Shown: in pieces, positions 20,351-29,810 of the stretch
How positions within the stretch are numbered: the first letter of the stretch is position 1
How the letters are laid out: the number at the start of each line of letters is the position of its first letter
Source: Haliovirga abyssi
GTDB lineage: Bacteria; Fusobacteriota; Fusobacteriia; Fusobacteriales; Haliovirgaceae
DNA length: 64,000 nucleotides
Assembly (NCBI RefSeq): GCF_030295325.1
Contig: NZ_AP027059.1
Location: 682,001 to 746,000 of the forward strand
Direction: 5' to 3'
Program-made: the position numbers and the translations under genes
Notes under the pieces: model-generated
The model's database searches: none
What the model was told of the DNA's origin: nothing
The model's input: only the letters and a program-made list of their open reading frames with translations

Positions 20351-20830
20351 ATGACTAAGGAAGAGAAGTCTATAAAAGAGATGTGGAAAAATTATTTAAT
20401 ATTTGCAGGAGAAGATTTAAAAAGTGTAGATAAAATTTGTGATTCTTGGTATTTTGGAGATAATAAAGATATGGCTGATAATTTAGCAAAGTTAGTAAAG
20501 CAAGGGATTAAAAAAGCTACAACTGGTTTACTTTATTTTTATGAAAGTGAAAAATATCCACTTCCAAAATTGGGAGAACTTAATATAGTTACAGATTATA
20601 ATGGAGTAGCTCAATGTGTAGTAAAAACTACTAAAGTTAATATCAAACCATTTAAAGATGTAACAGAGGATTTTGCAAGAACAGAAGGTGAAGGAGATAA
20701 ATCTTTAGAATATTGGAGGAAAGCACATATAGATTTTTTTTCTAGAGAGTTAAAAGAGGTGGGAAAAGAATTTAATGAGGATATGTTAGTGGTACTTGAA
20801 GAGTTTGAAGTGGTTTATAAAGATGAGTGA
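20351..20830 (+). CDS. ASCH domain protein
   Basis: A 159-aa protein of the larger ASCH type: an N-terminal helical part (SIKEMWKNYLIFAGE) followed by a beta-rich ASCH core (TTGLLYFYESEKYPLPKLGE, then the acidic loop DFARTEGEGDKSLEYWRKAH). ASCH domains are PUA-like; members bind RNA, cleave RNA or hydrolyse modified nucleosides, so the substrate is open. GGAGG at 20341-20345 fixes the ATG at 20351 rather than the TTG at 20321. Stands between the cinA terminator and the KAP gene. Confidence 0.83.
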   Translation: MTKEEKSIKEMWKNYLIFAGEDLKSVDKICDSWYFGDNKDMADNLAKLVKQGIKKATTGLLYFYESEKYPLPKLGELNIVTDYNGVAQCVVKTTKVNIKPFKDVTEDFARTEGEGDKSLEYWRKAHIDFFSRELKEVGKEFNEDMLVVLEEFEVVYKDE

Positions 20831-20890
20831 TTAGAAATTTTTAAAGAGGTAATTTAGTTTTATAAAAACGGAGATACCAAGGAGGAAGAA

Positions 20891-23296
20891 GTGAGAAAAA
20901 TATCATTAAACATTATGTTATATATTATAATTCCTTTTTTATTAGGAATAACATTTAAGTTTAAAATTAAAAGTTTTAATATAGAAAAAATATATTCTGT
21001 TTTTTTTATAACTGTATTCTGCTTTTTAATTTTTATATTTATTTATAAAAATAAAGAAGAAATATGTTCTATTTTCATTAAAATATTGAAATTTTATTCT
21101 ATTTTGTTATTTTTATTTTTTAGTAATGAAATGACTTTGGATTTTTTTAAAAATATTTACGAATATACTATTATAATTATGCAACCAATAATATTAAGCT
21201 TTGTGATAATTATAATATTACTAGTTGTAGTTAGTATTATTGCTTTTATTTATAAAAAATTAAAAAAAAGAAAACATAAAAAAGAAACAAAATTAATTAA
21301 AAGTAGAGAAGTAAAGTTCATTTTTTTAAAAAATTCTTTAAAAATTAATAAAACTATACTAATTGATGGAGAATGGGGAATTGGTAAAACAACTTTTTTA
21401 AATATCGCGTTGAAGAAATTAAATGATGAATATCATCAAATAAAGATTGATGTATTAATATTTAATAATAGAAAAGCTATAAAAGAAGAATTTACAAATC
21501 AATTAAAAAACATTTTTAAACAAGAAAATATATTTTTTAAAATTCCAGATGAGTTTAGTCATTTTATAGACTCTTTAGGAAATAACATTTTTTCTTTCTT
21601 TAAAAAAATATTGTTTGAAACTAGTTCTTTTCAAGAAGCAAAAGATAAATTAAATAATGATTTAAAGATATTAGATAGAGAAATAATTATAGTTTTTGAT
21701 AATTTAGAAAGAATTATGAATACAGATTTCACTAATGATTCTATTTGGAAAGAAGTTATTTCTTTTATACATGAACTATCAGAATTAGAAAATATACGAA
21801 TTATATTAGTTGCGGATTATAAAAAATTAGTAGGAGAGAATAAAGAAGAAAATTTAAACCTGCATAAGGAATATTTTGATAAATTTTATGATGAAATAAT
21901 AAGTATAAAAAAAGCAGAGGTTGATAATATTATAGATGCACTTGATGAAGAGTATAAAAGTGAGAATGATGAAGAGTTGAATTATTTTAAAGAAATAGAA
22001 ATGATATTACGTATAAATATATCTGCACAAATATCGAGTGATAATGATGATAAATCAGATAAATATAATAAATTGAAAAAATATGAAGATAGAAAGAAAA
22101 ACCCAAGAGTAATAGAAAAAATTATAAAAAAATATAAAATGTTAAAAGAAGGTTTTAAAGATATAAAAAAAATAGAAAAGATCGATTTAATGAGAGCAGC
22201 AATATTTGAAATAATATATTTTGAAGAGTTACAAAATTATAATTTAGATAATTTTGAAGAAATTAAGAATATTAAATTTTTCGAAATATTTTTAGATGTT
22301 GTAGGAAAAAAAGATAGAATTAATATTTTTAAACAAATATTTTTTATTGAAAAGAAAACAATTTTAAGAAGTAAAATGGAGTTAGAAAAATTAGAAAAAA
22401 GTAAAAAAATAAATGAAATACGTTTAGAAAAAATAAATGAATATATAGAATATATTGAAGTATATAATGTAATTGAAAATAATATAAATAATTTATATAA
22501 GCCATATGATATTGTAATTAAAAATTTAGAAAAACTATATGAAGATGGTAAGATAAATGGAGAAGCATTTTATAAAACTATAAATAAAAAAATAATCTGG
22601 GAGATAGAGAGTAAAAAATCAAAGGATGAAATTGGGGATTTGTGTGAATTTATAAAAGTTAATAAAATTAATCCTAAATATGCTAATTCAGGAATTGATT
22701 TTTATGTTATGAATTTTTTTGAAGATGTTTTTAAAGATTTTATACGGATATTTTCAGATAAATATGATAATTTTTTTAAAACAGATGATTTTGGCTTTAT
22801 GGTAAAGGCTGAAGGAGATCAAATGTTTCCAAATTATGATTTATTCATATCTTGGATAGAAGAAAAATTTGAAATTGAAATAAAAGAAAAGTATAATTTT
22901 GATGAGATATTAAAAGATATAAATAAACAAATATTAGATAAAAGTTTAAAAGAATTTCCTGATAGTGAGAAAATTGTGAAATTTTTTAAGAATAAATTTA
23001 AAATTTTATTTGGGAGATTAAAGATTTTATGTAATAATGATATGGTTGATAATGAAGATAAACTTGGATATAAAGCTATGGCTGAGCATGAAAAACAGTA
23101 TATAGAAAGCTTAGAGAAGAAATCTGTAGAGGAGTTAACTAATAAATATTATATTTCAGTTCAGACAGAAGATAGTTTAAAGGAAATAGAAAAAATTTGT
23201 AGAAAAAGAATAGAAAAAGAGGAAGATATAGAAAATATAGTTAAACTATATGGTGTAGTTAGAGTAATAGAAAAAAATTTAAAAATAAGAAAATGA
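20891..23296 (+). CDS. Membrane-anchored KAP-family P-loop NTPase
   Basis: An 801-aa protein. About four membrane helices fill residues 5-120, followed by a basic patch and a KAP-type P-loop domain: Walker A GEWGIGKT at 160-167 and Walker B IIIVFDNLERI with Asp270. The remaining 500 residues are charged helical sequence with no motif I recognise. KAP NTPases are sporadic and often coded on plasmids or beside defence genes (PifA, which excludes phage T7, is a founding member). Here a defence role is only inference. Start GTG at 20891 after GGAGGAAGAA. Coupled by ATGA to a 58-aa gene. Confidence 0.82.
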   Translation: MRKISLNIMLYIIIPFLLGITFKFKIKSFNIEKIYSVFFITVFCFLIFIFIYKNKEEICSIFIKILKFYSILLFLFFSNEMTLDFFKNIYEYTIIIMQPIILSFVIIIILLVVVSIIAFIYKKLKKRKHKKETKLIKSREVKFIFLKNSLKINKTILIDGEWGIGKTTFLNIALKKLNDEYHQIKIDVLIFNNRKAIKEEFTNQLKNIFKQENIFFKIPDEFSHFIDSLGNNIFSFFKKILFETSSFQEAKDKLNNDLKILDREIIIVFDNLERIMNTDFTNDSIWKEVISFIHELSELENIRIILVADYKKLVGENKEENLNLHKEYFDKFYDEIISIKKAEVDNIIDALDEEYKSENDEELNYFKEIEMILRINISAQISSDNDDKSDKYNKLKKYEDRKKNPRVIEKIIKKYKMLKEGFKDIKKIEKIDLMRAAIFEIIYFEELQNYNLDNFEEIKNIKFFEIFLDVVGKKDRINIFKQIFFIEKKTILRSKMELEKLEKSKKINEIRLEKINEYIEYIEVYNVIENNINNLYKPYDIVIKNLEKLYEDGKINGEAFYKTINKKIIWEIESKKSKDEIGDLCEFIKVNKINPKYANSGIDFYVMNFFEDVFKDFIRIFSDKYDNFFKTDDFGFMVKAEGDQMFPNYDLFISWIEEKFEIEIKEKYNFDEILKDINKQILDKSLKEFPDSEKIVKFFKNKFKILFGRLKILCNNDMVDNEDKLGYKAMAEHEKQYIESLEKKSVEELTNKYYISVQTEDSLKEIEKICRKRIEKEEDIENIVKLYGVVRVIEKNLKIRK

Positions 23297-23469
23297 TTGA
23301 AGAAGATGAAATGAAAAAGTTAAAAATGTTTTTAGATGAAAAAGATAAATGTAAAAAGATGAAGGATGTAATATTGCGTGAAAAATTAAGAAAGTATTTA
23401 CTTAGTAAAGGTGAAACAAAAGATGAAATAAATAATATGTTAAGGCAAATAGATTTTGTATTATTATAA
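23293..23469 (+). CDS. Small helical protein coupled to the KAP NTPase
   Basis: A 58-aa reading frame whose ATG overlaps the stop codon of the KAP gene as ATGA, with a strong terminator 6 nt after its own stop. Composition is Lys/Glu/Leu-rich and helical. The segment REKLRKYLLSKGETKDEINN resembles one three-helix repeat of RecX proteins, but RecX normally has three such repeats, so this is at most a fragment or mimic. No ribosome site other than coupling. Probably a real accessory partner of the NTPase. Confidence 0.6.
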   Translation: MIEEDEMKKLKMFLDEKDKCKKMKDVILREKLRKYLLSKGETKDEINNMLRQIDFVLL

Positions 23470-23475
23470 AAATGA

Positions 23476-23502
23476 AAAACTAGCCACATTGTGGCTAGTT
23501 TT
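23476..23502 (+). terminator. Terminator of the KAP operon
   Basis: AAAACTAGCCAC and GTGGCTAGTTTT form a perfect 12-bp stem with a 3-nt loop and a T-run in the right arm. Confidence 0.9.
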
Positions 23503-23817
23503 ATCTTGAATACAAAATAGAACTATTTTTTCTAGATGTAAAAGTGATGAAGTTTCTAAATAGTTTTATACTTCATATATCGTATTGGAGTATAGAGTTA
23601 AGATAATATCTCAAGAGAGGCGTTGAAATTTAAGATGAATTAACTTTATGATGCTTTAGAGAAAAGATAAATCTATAATAATTGAAAATAGGAAAATTTT
23701 GAAAGAGTAACTATAAATTTAAATTCACCTGAAAAGCGTAAGAGCAAAGAAATTCAAGGGTTTATGATAAAGATGCTTGAGAGTTGGTTTAATAGGAAAA
23801 AAATATTAAAAATTCTA
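23503..23817. other. Non-coding stretch with decayed-looking coding remnant
   Basis: No intact gene. From about 23690 to 23812 the + strand is open without a start codon and would read a plausible basic peptide (LNSPEKRKSKEIQGFM near the middle, then MLESWFNRKK). Stops occur upstream in the same frame. This looks like the tail of a degraded gene, but it is short and may be chance. Confidence 0.3.
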
Positions 23818-23846
23818 TTGACAAATACCTATAAATATTATATACT
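23818..23846 (+). promoter_or_regulatory. Promoter of the tetR-exporter operon
   Basis: TTGACA at 23818-23823 and TATACT at 23841-23846 with a 17-nt spacer, about 90 nt upstream of the regulator start and directly before two operator-like palindromes. Confidence 0.85.
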
Positions 23847-23855
23847 TTAATTGTG

Positions 23856-23907
23856 AGTGAGAGCTCACTTTTTTAAAACTGAATTAATGAGTGTTTGCTC
23901 ACTCATT
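23856..23907. promoter_or_regulatory. Two operator-like palindromes upstream of the TetR gene
   Basis: Palindrome 1 is AGTGAG-AG-CTCACT (23856-23869). Palindrome 2 is AATGAGTG with CACTCATT around 6 nt (23886-23907). Both contain the same GTGAG/CTCAC half-site and lie just downstream of the -10 box, where bound repressor would block initiation. They are the obvious target for the TetR-type protein encoded next, implying autoregulation of the operon. Confidence 0.75.
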
Positions 23908-23934
23908 CGCAAAATTTAAATGGAGGACATATAA

Positions 23935-24504
23935 ATGGACAAAAAAAGTGAAATTTTACAGGCTGCAATAAAAGTTTTTATGAGAGAAAATTATCAAAAT
24001 ATGAAAACTGCTATTATTGCAAAAGAAGCAGGAGTTGCTGAAGGAACAATTTATAGATATTTTAAAAATAAAAAAGAAATATTTGTAGAGATACTAAATT
24101 ATTATAGTAAATATATACCAGAATATTTATTTGAAAATATAAAACAAAAAAATGATTTTGAAACAAACTTAAATATATTAATTGATAATTATGATAAATT
24201 AAGCAAAGAACATAAAAATTTCAAAAAAGCTTATTATAAAGGGCTTTCAGAAATAGAAGATGAAAGAATAAAGAATATATTAAAATTTACTTTAGAAGAC
24301 AGTTTTAAAAGATTGGAAAATATATTTATTTGGGCTAACAATAAAAAAGAAGGAAATTTCACAAAAACTAGTATAGAAGTAATAACTAACACTTTATGGG
24401 GATTAGCAGAAGTGATAATGAAAAAAGAAATTTTAGGTTGTGAAGATGTAATGGAAAAAGATGAAATTAGTAAAATGGTAAAATTAATAATAAAATTAAA
24501 ATGA
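23935..24504 (+). CDS. TetR/AcrR-family transcriptional regulator
   Basis: A 189-aa regulator. The N-terminal helix-turn-helix (about residues 5-50) has the TetR pattern ILQAAIKVFMRENYQN, IIAKEAGVAEGTIYRYFKNK. The C-terminal helical part would bind a hydrophobic or amphipathic ligand. First gene of an operon with an RND exporter, a LolA-like protein and a barrel, which it probably represses through the palindromes at 23856-23907. A GGAGGA site inside its last codons serves the exporter gene. Confidence 0.92.
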   Translation: MDKKSEILQAAIKVFMRENYQNMKTAIIAKEAGVAEGTIYRYFKNKKEIFVEILNYYSKYIPEYLFENIKQKNDFETNLNILIDNYDKLSKEHKNFKKAYYKGLSEIEDERIKNILKFTLEDSFKRLENIFIWANNKKEGNFTKTSIEVITNTLWGLAEVIMKKEILGCEDVMEKDEISKMVKLIIKLK

Positions 24505-24517
24505 GGAGGAGATGAGA

Positions 24518-27163
24518 ATGAAAAAGTTTTTTAAACACCCTTGGATTATAATAAGTATAATCTTAATTGCAACAGGATTTTTTACAATTCAACTGCCAAA
24601 GTTGAAAATTAATAATGAGGTAAAGATATTTTTACCTAAAAATCATCAATCAAGAATAGCAAATGATAAAATGGAAGAGGTTTATGGAAGTGCTGAAGTA
24701 ATGGCAGTAGCTCTTCATGTAAAGAGTGGGAATATTTTTCAATTAAATATAATAAATACAATTAAAAATTTAGAAGACAGAATTGAAAAGTTAGATAATG
24801 TAGAAAAGGTAGATGGTTTAACAAGTACTGATTATATTGATGGAACAGCTGATGGAATGAAGGTAGCATCTATTGTAAAAGAACTTCCTAAAACAGAAGC
24901 AGATTTGAATGTTATAAAAGGAAAATTACTTGATTGGAAATTGTATAGAGGTAATTTATATTCGAAAGATTTAAAATCTACACAAATTTTAGTTAAATTA
25001 AAAAAAGGAATAAAAATAGAAGAACAAGAAAAAATATATTTTGAAATAAAAGATATTTTAAAAGATAATTCTTCTAGCAACATAGAATATTATGTAGCAG
25101 GTACACCAGTAATAACAGTATTAATGGGGAAATATATGAAAAGTGATATGAAACATTTAATACCATTTGTATTGATAATAGTGTTACTTTCACTATATCT
25201 ATCATTTAAAAATTTGGGTGGTGTATTATTACCATCAATAACAGTTTTAGTAAGTACAATTTGGACACTTGGACTTATGGCAATGTTAAATATAAATTTA
25301 ACTCTGGTCTCAACGGTAATTCCAGTACTATTAATAGCAGTTGGAAGTGCATATGGAATACATATAATAAGTCATTATTATGATGAGATTAAAAGTATGG
25401 GTAAATGTGGAATAACGGAAGAAGAACATAGAGAATTAATATTTGAAACATTGCATAAAGTAGGAAAACCAGTATTATTAGCAGGACTTACAACAATAGC
25501 GGGATTTGGTTCACTAGCTACAAGTTCAATAATTCCAATAAAGAATTTCGGGATATTTACTGCAATTGGAGTTACGTCAGCATTAATTGTAGCATTAACT
25601 TTGATTCCAGCATTGTTATTGCTTAGACATAAAAATTTAAAATGTAGTGAAGAAGAAGATGATGATGGATTAATTAGCAGAATGCTTATTGGGTTTTATC
25701 ACTATTTTGGGAAAAAAGCAATTAGAATATTGACTTTAACAGCTATAATAGTAATTGTTTCAATAGTTGGAATGTCAAAAGTAGTAATAGATAGTCCGTT
25801 AATAGATATGTTTAAAAGCACTACAGAGATTAAAGTATCAGATAAATTTGATAATAATAATTTTAATGGAACAACAGTTTTAAATGTATTGATAGATGGA
25901 CCAAAAGATAAAAAAGGGAAATATATTAAAGGAAGTATGGTTAATCCTGAAATTTTAAAAGGGATGGATAATTTAAAAATATATTTAAAAGAAAACTATA
26001 AGGATGTTGGAGAAGTTACATCATTTGCAGATTTTATAAAAAGAATGAATAAAGTTATGAATTATCCACAAGAAGATACTGCGGATAGTATGGCAACAGA
26101 TTCTGGAATTGTAGATGACAGCTCATCATTTGCAGATGATAGCTTTGGGGATAGTACAGATGATTCCTCATTTTCAGATGATAGTTTTGCAACTGAAGAC
26201 ACAACAAAACCAGAAATAGTTACAGAAACAGCAAAGGTAACACCCAAAAAAAGCATAGATAAAACAGATATGGTAGCATTAATGAATAATGCGATATTAA
26301 GTGCCAATAAAACAGATTTAACTGCAGAAGAGTTAATAGAAATCATAAATAGAGAGCTAAATTATAAAGGAGAAGCTTATAATGAAGTACCGTATGATAT
26401 TTCAAAATATCCTGCAACTACAAGAGCTGAACTAAAGAATCTTATATCACAATATTTACTATTGTATTCAGGGAATTTAAATGATTTTATAGATGATCAA
26501 TTAGAACCATCTAGATCAAGAATGATGATACAAATAAGAACAGGTAGTAATATAGTTACAGAAAAGATAGAGAAAGCTGTATATAAATATGCAAAAGAAT
26601 ATTTCCCTAAAGGGTATACAGTATCAGTTGCAGGTTCAGCAGATATGGGATTAGCGGTAAATAAGTTAATAATATCAAGTCAAATAATGAGTATAATATC
26701 ATCATTAATAATAGTATTTATAATTGTGGCATTTTCATATAAATCATTAGTTGCTGGAATATATGGAACTATACCATTAGGAATAGCTTTACTTATAAAC
26801 TTTGGATTAATGGGATTTTTGGGAATAAAACTTGATATAGGAACAGCAATGGTGGCATCAATAGCCATTGGAATAGGGGTAGATTATACAATTCACTTTT
26901 TATCTACATACAATTATGAAAGAAAAAGAAGTGATGATTTGGAAGAAGTAACAAAGAAAACATTACTTACTTCAGGGAAAGCAATAATATTTAATGCAGT
27001 TTCAGTAGCGTTGGGATTTGCAGTTTTATTGTTCTCAAACTTTATGCCATTAGTAAATTTGGGATTATTAATAAGTATAACAATGGTAACATCTTCAGCA
27101 GCTTCAATGACAGTATTGCCAGCGTTACTTAATATATTTAAACCTAAATTTATAAGCAAGTGA
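24518..27163 (+). CDS. RND/MMPL-family exporter (HAE3-like)
   Basis: An 881-aa single-chain exporter with the RND duplication: one helix, a periplasmic loop, five helices, then the same again. Each half ends its first helix bundle with a related motif (AVGSAYGIHIISHYYDE in the first, GIGVDYTIHFLSTYNYE in the second). Such proteins move lipids or other hydrophobic molecules from the inner membrane. The second periplasmic loop contains an acidic Ser/Asp/Phe-rich stretch (near residues 525-565, with DDSFGDSTDD) not typical of the fold. The ATG at 24518 is 7 nt after GGAGGA; the ATG at 24512 is too close. Confidence 0.9.
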   Translation: MKKFFKHPWIIISIILIATGFFTIQLPKLKINNEVKIFLPKNHQSRIANDKMEEVYGSAEVMAVALHVKSGNIFQLNIINTIKNLEDRIEKLDNVEKVDGLTSTDYIDGTADGMKVASIVKELPKTEADLNVIKGKLLDWKLYRGNLYSKDLKSTQILVKLKKGIKIEEQEKIYFEIKDILKDNSSSNIEYYVAGTPVITVLMGKYMKSDMKHLIPFVLIIVLLSLYLSFKNLGGVLLPSITVLVSTIWTLGLMAMLNINLTLVSTVIPVLLIAVGSAYGIHIISHYYDEIKSMGKCGITEEEHRELIFETLHKVGKPVLLAGLTTIAGFGSLATSSIIPIKNFGIFTAIGVTSALIVALTLIPALLLLRHKNLKCSEEEDDDGLISRMLIGFYHYFGKKAIRILTLTAIIVIVSIVGMSKVVIDSPLIDMFKSTTEIKVSDKFDNNNFNGTTVLNVLIDGPKDKKGKYIKGSMVNPEILKGMDNLKIYLKENYKDVGEVTSFADFIKRMNKVMNYPQEDTADSMATDSGIVDDSSSFADDSFGDSTDDSSFSDDSFATEDTTKPEIVTETAKVTPKKSIDKTDMVALMNNAILSANKTDLTAEELIEIINRELNYKGEAYNEVPYDISKYPATTRAELKNLISQYLLLYSGNLNDFIDDQLEPSRSRMMIQIRTGSNIVTEKIEKAVYKYAKEYFPKGYTVSVAGSADMGLAVNKLIISSQIMSIISSLIIVFIIVAFSYKSLVAGIYGTIPLGIALLINFGLMGFLGIKLDIGTAMVASIAIGIGVDYTIHFLSTYNYERKRSDDLEEVTKKTLLTSGKAIIFNAVSVALGFAVLLFSNFMPLVNLGLLISITMVTSSAASMTVLPALLNIFKPKFISK

Positions 27164-27232
27164 TAATGGAATTGATAATTAATAATTGAAAATATACAAT
27201 TAAAAGATAAAAAAATTAGGAGGAGATAAGAG

Positions 27233-28036
27233 ATGAAAAGAAAGTTAATAGCAGTAATAATGATGGTAATGGTAGCAAGCTTTAGTTTTGCAATGACAGG
27301 TAAAGAGATTATGCAAAAAGCACATGATAGAGATACTGGGAACAGTATTCATGGATTAATGGGGATGGATTTAATAGACAAAGATGGAAATGTAAGTCCT
27401 CGTACAATTGAAATGTGGGGAGAAACTTATGATGTGAAAAATGATTTATCAAGAACAGTTATGGTATTTAAAGCACCAGCAGCGGTAAAAGGTACTAGAT
27501 TTTTACAAATTCAAAATAAAGGAAGAGATGATGATAAATGGATATATTTACCAGCATTAGGTAGAGTAAGAAGAATATCATCTTCAGAAGGAAGTAGTTC
27601 TTTTATGGGGTCTGATTTCACTTATGATGATATGTCAAGTAGAGATGTAGATAAAGATACTCACAAATTATTAAAAGAAGAAAAATTAGGAAACTATGAT
27701 TGTTATGTAGTAGAATCACAAGCTAAAAATCCTGAGGATTCACAATACAAAAAAATTATATCGTGGATAACAAAAGATAGTTATATAGCAGTAAAAATAG
27801 ATATGTATAGCAAAAAAACAGGAAAAATTCAAAAAGAAGCTTCTGTGAAACAAAATATAAAAAAAATTGGTAAAATTTGGACAATATTTGAAACAACAAT
27901 GAAAGATATGGAAAACGGACATAGTACTAAGTTATATATTAAACAAAGTAAAAAAACAAAAGCTTACTATATAAAATATAATTCAAGAATGAATCCAAAA
28001 AGATTTACTCAAAGATATTTAAAGAATGGTAGATAA
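27233..28036 (+). CDS. LolA-like outer membrane lipoprotein-sorting protein
   Basis: A 267-aa exported protein with an N-terminal signal peptide (cleavage after about SFSFA, residue 20). The mature part fits the LolA-like half-barrel family that accompanies RND/MMPL exporters: GKEIMQKAHDRDTG near the start, then KWIYLPALGRVRRIS, then SDFTYDDMS. It probably receives hydrophobic cargo from the exporter and carries it across the periplasm. GGAGGAGAT precedes the ATG. The gap upstream (27164-27232) has no promoter boxes of note. Confidence 0.86.
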   Translation: MKRKLIAVIMMVMVASFSFAMTGKEIMQKAHDRDTGNSIHGLMGMDLIDKDGNVSPRTIEMWGETYDVKNDLSRTVMVFKAPAAVKGTRFLQIQNKGRDDDKWIYLPALGRVRRISSSEGSSSFMGSDFTYDDMSSRDVDKDTHKLLKEEKLGNYDCYVVESQAKNPEDSQYKKIISWITKDSYIAVKIDMYSKKTGKIQKEASVKQNIKKIGKIWTIFETTMKDMENGHSTKLYIKQSKKTKAYYIKYNSRMNPKRFTQRYLKNGR

Positions 28037-28079
28037 AAAATAGGAAAAAATTAATATACTTGCAACAACTTTATATATG

Positions 28080-28120
28080 GCAAGGGTTTATAGGTTTCAC
28101 ACTCCTTTTTCCCTTGCTTT
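28080..28120 (+). terminator. Possible internal attenuator before the barrel gene
   Basis: GCAAGGG and CCCTTGC pair around a 24-nt loop, followed by TTT and an A-run. The stem is short, so it would be a weak terminator or an mRNA-processing hairpin that lowers expression of the barrel relative to the exporter. Confidence 0.4.
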
Positions 28121-28150
28121 AAAAAAATTAATTAGGAGAGGTGATTATAG

Positions 28151-29644
28151 ATGAAAAAGATATCAATAATATTAATGGCTTTATTATTAGCGTTTAATGT
28201 GACAGTTATGGCAGATGGTTTTGATGATGAAGGATTTGGAGATGACACAGTAACAACTGCAACAGATACTGCTCAAGATAGTTCAAATTTTGGAGATGAT
28301 ATATCATCTAATTCTGAAAAAAGTGTAAAAACAGAGTTTAGCGGTAAATTGAAATTTGATAATAGATTAATCTTAGGAGATAACAATAGAGCTAATTCAA
28401 ATCCAAATTTAGATTTGAATTTAAAGGTTACAAAAGCAAATTCAGAGCTTAATGCTACAATGAAATTTAATGAAGATGCAAAAACAGGAGAATTAAGTGA
28501 AGGATATTTAAAACTATATTATGATAATTTTGATATATCAGCAGGTAAAATGAAGGTAGTATGGGGAAAAGGGGATAAACTTCATGTTGTAGATAATTTG
28601 AATTCTGAAAATCTAACTGATTTTATAAATCAAGACTATTTAGATAGAAAAGTAGCAGAAAAAATGATAAAAATTAATTATTACATTGGAAATGGTAATT
28701 TAGAATTAGTTTATACACCAGAATTTACTCCAAATGCAATGCCTGTAGAAGATACTTGGAAAACTAATCAACAAAAAAGTATGGAGTCAATTTTAGAAAA
28801 AAAAGTATTTGATGATGAGTATGCAGACTTTACAGGTAAAATAGATGATGCTGTAAATTATATAGTTTCAAATAATCCATATATAAGTGATAAAACACAA
28901 GTTCCATTTAGTGCAGTTATGGATGTATTAAAAACTCAAAATAGTGCAATTTATGACGATATGAAAGCTAAAATAGATGATATGAAAGCTAAGTTTCAAA
29001 AACCACAAAAAATTGAAGATGGACAATTTGCAGCAAGATTTACAGATTCTATAAGTGGATTTGATTTTGGAGCATCATATTATTATGGAAAATTAAGAAC
29101 TCCTTCATTTAATCCAACTACATTAGATATAAATTATGATAAAGTTCAAGTAATTGGAGCAGAATTAGGGAAAGTGTTATTAACATTTAATACTAGAGCA
29201 GAATTAGCATATTACTTAACTGAAGATACAGATGGAACAGATCCGTTAGTACATAATAATAAGATAGCTTGGATAGTTGGAGCTGATAGAGATTTACCTA
29301 TTCATAATATGAATATTAATTTTCAAGTTAAAAGTGAAAAAATATTAAATGATGATAAAATAAGTGCATCTGATGTGGATTACAATAAAGATGGTTATTT
29401 TACAGATATGATAGTTGGTAAAATTGGAGATAAATTTAAAAATGAAACAATATTACCAGAAGTACAATTTGTATATAATGTAGAATCAAAAGATTATATG
29501 GTTAATACACAAGTTGAATATAAATTAAAAGATGATACAAGTATGACTGCTATGTATAAGATATTTGGTGGAGATAACAATACTATATTTGGTGAATTTG
29601 ATAAAAACGATTATGCAGCATTAAATTTTGAATATGATTTTTAA
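28151..29644 (+). CDS. Outer-membrane beta-barrel protein of the exporter operon
   Basis: A 497-aa protein: signal peptide (cleaved after about residue 21), an acidic Phe/Asp/Ser-rich N-terminal stretch (GFDDEGFGDDT), then alternating hydrophobic and polar strands to a C-terminal phenylalanine (LNFEYDF), the usual end of an outer-membrane barrel. The strands with KMKVVWGKGDKLHVVDNL recall the DUF1302-type barrels found beside RND and LolA-like genes. A central insert (about residues 180-290) is helical. It may be the outer-membrane acceptor of the exported cargo. A strong terminator follows. Confidence 0.78.
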   Translation: MKKISIILMALLLAFNVTVMADGFDDEGFGDDTVTTATDTAQDSSNFGDDISSNSEKSVKTEFSGKLKFDNRLILGDNNRANSNPNLDLNLKVTKANSELNATMKFNEDAKTGELSEGYLKLYYDNFDISAGKMKVVWGKGDKLHVVDNLNSENLTDFINQDYLDRKVAEKMIKINYYIGNGNLELVYTPEFTPNAMPVEDTWKTNQQKSMESILEKKVFDDEYADFTGKIDDAVNYIVSNNPYISDKTQVPFSAVMDVLKTQNSAIYDDMKAKIDDMKAKFQKPQKIEDGQFAARFTDSISGFDFGASYYYGKLRTPSFNPTTLDINYDKVQVIGAELGKVLLTFNTRAELAYYLTEDTDGTDPLVHNNKIAWIVGADRDLPIHNMNINFQVKSEKILNDDKISASDVDYNKDGYFTDMIVGKIGDKFKNETILPEVQFVYNVESKDYMVNTQVEYKLKDDTSMTAMYKIFGGDNNTIFGEFDKNDYAALNFEYDF

Positions 29645-29646
29645 AA

Positions 29647-29684
29647 AAAATGGGGTTTGCTAGTGGCAAGCCCCATTTTTTTAT
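29647..29684 (+). terminator. Terminator of the tetR-exporter operon
   Basis: AAAATGGGGTTTGC and GCAAGCCCCATTTT form a 14-bp stem with one mismatch and a 5-nt loop, ending in a T-run, 3 nt after the barrel stop codon. Confidence 0.92.
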
Positions 29685-29743
29685 TCATAAAATAATGAAT
29701 TATAACCTAAAAAAATATTTTTTAAAAAAATAAAAAAAAACGG

Positions 29744-29772
29744 TTGACAAATTAAAAGAAATGATATATAAT
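29744..29772 (+). promoter_or_regulatory. Consensus promoter of the tRNA operon
   Basis: TTGACA and TATAAT, both perfect consensus, with a 17-nt spacer. The tRNA-Thr gene begins 38 nt downstream. Confidence 0.92.
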
Positions 29773-29810
29773 AAGCTTCGTCAACGGGGGAAACCCAAAT
29801 GACGAAAAGT

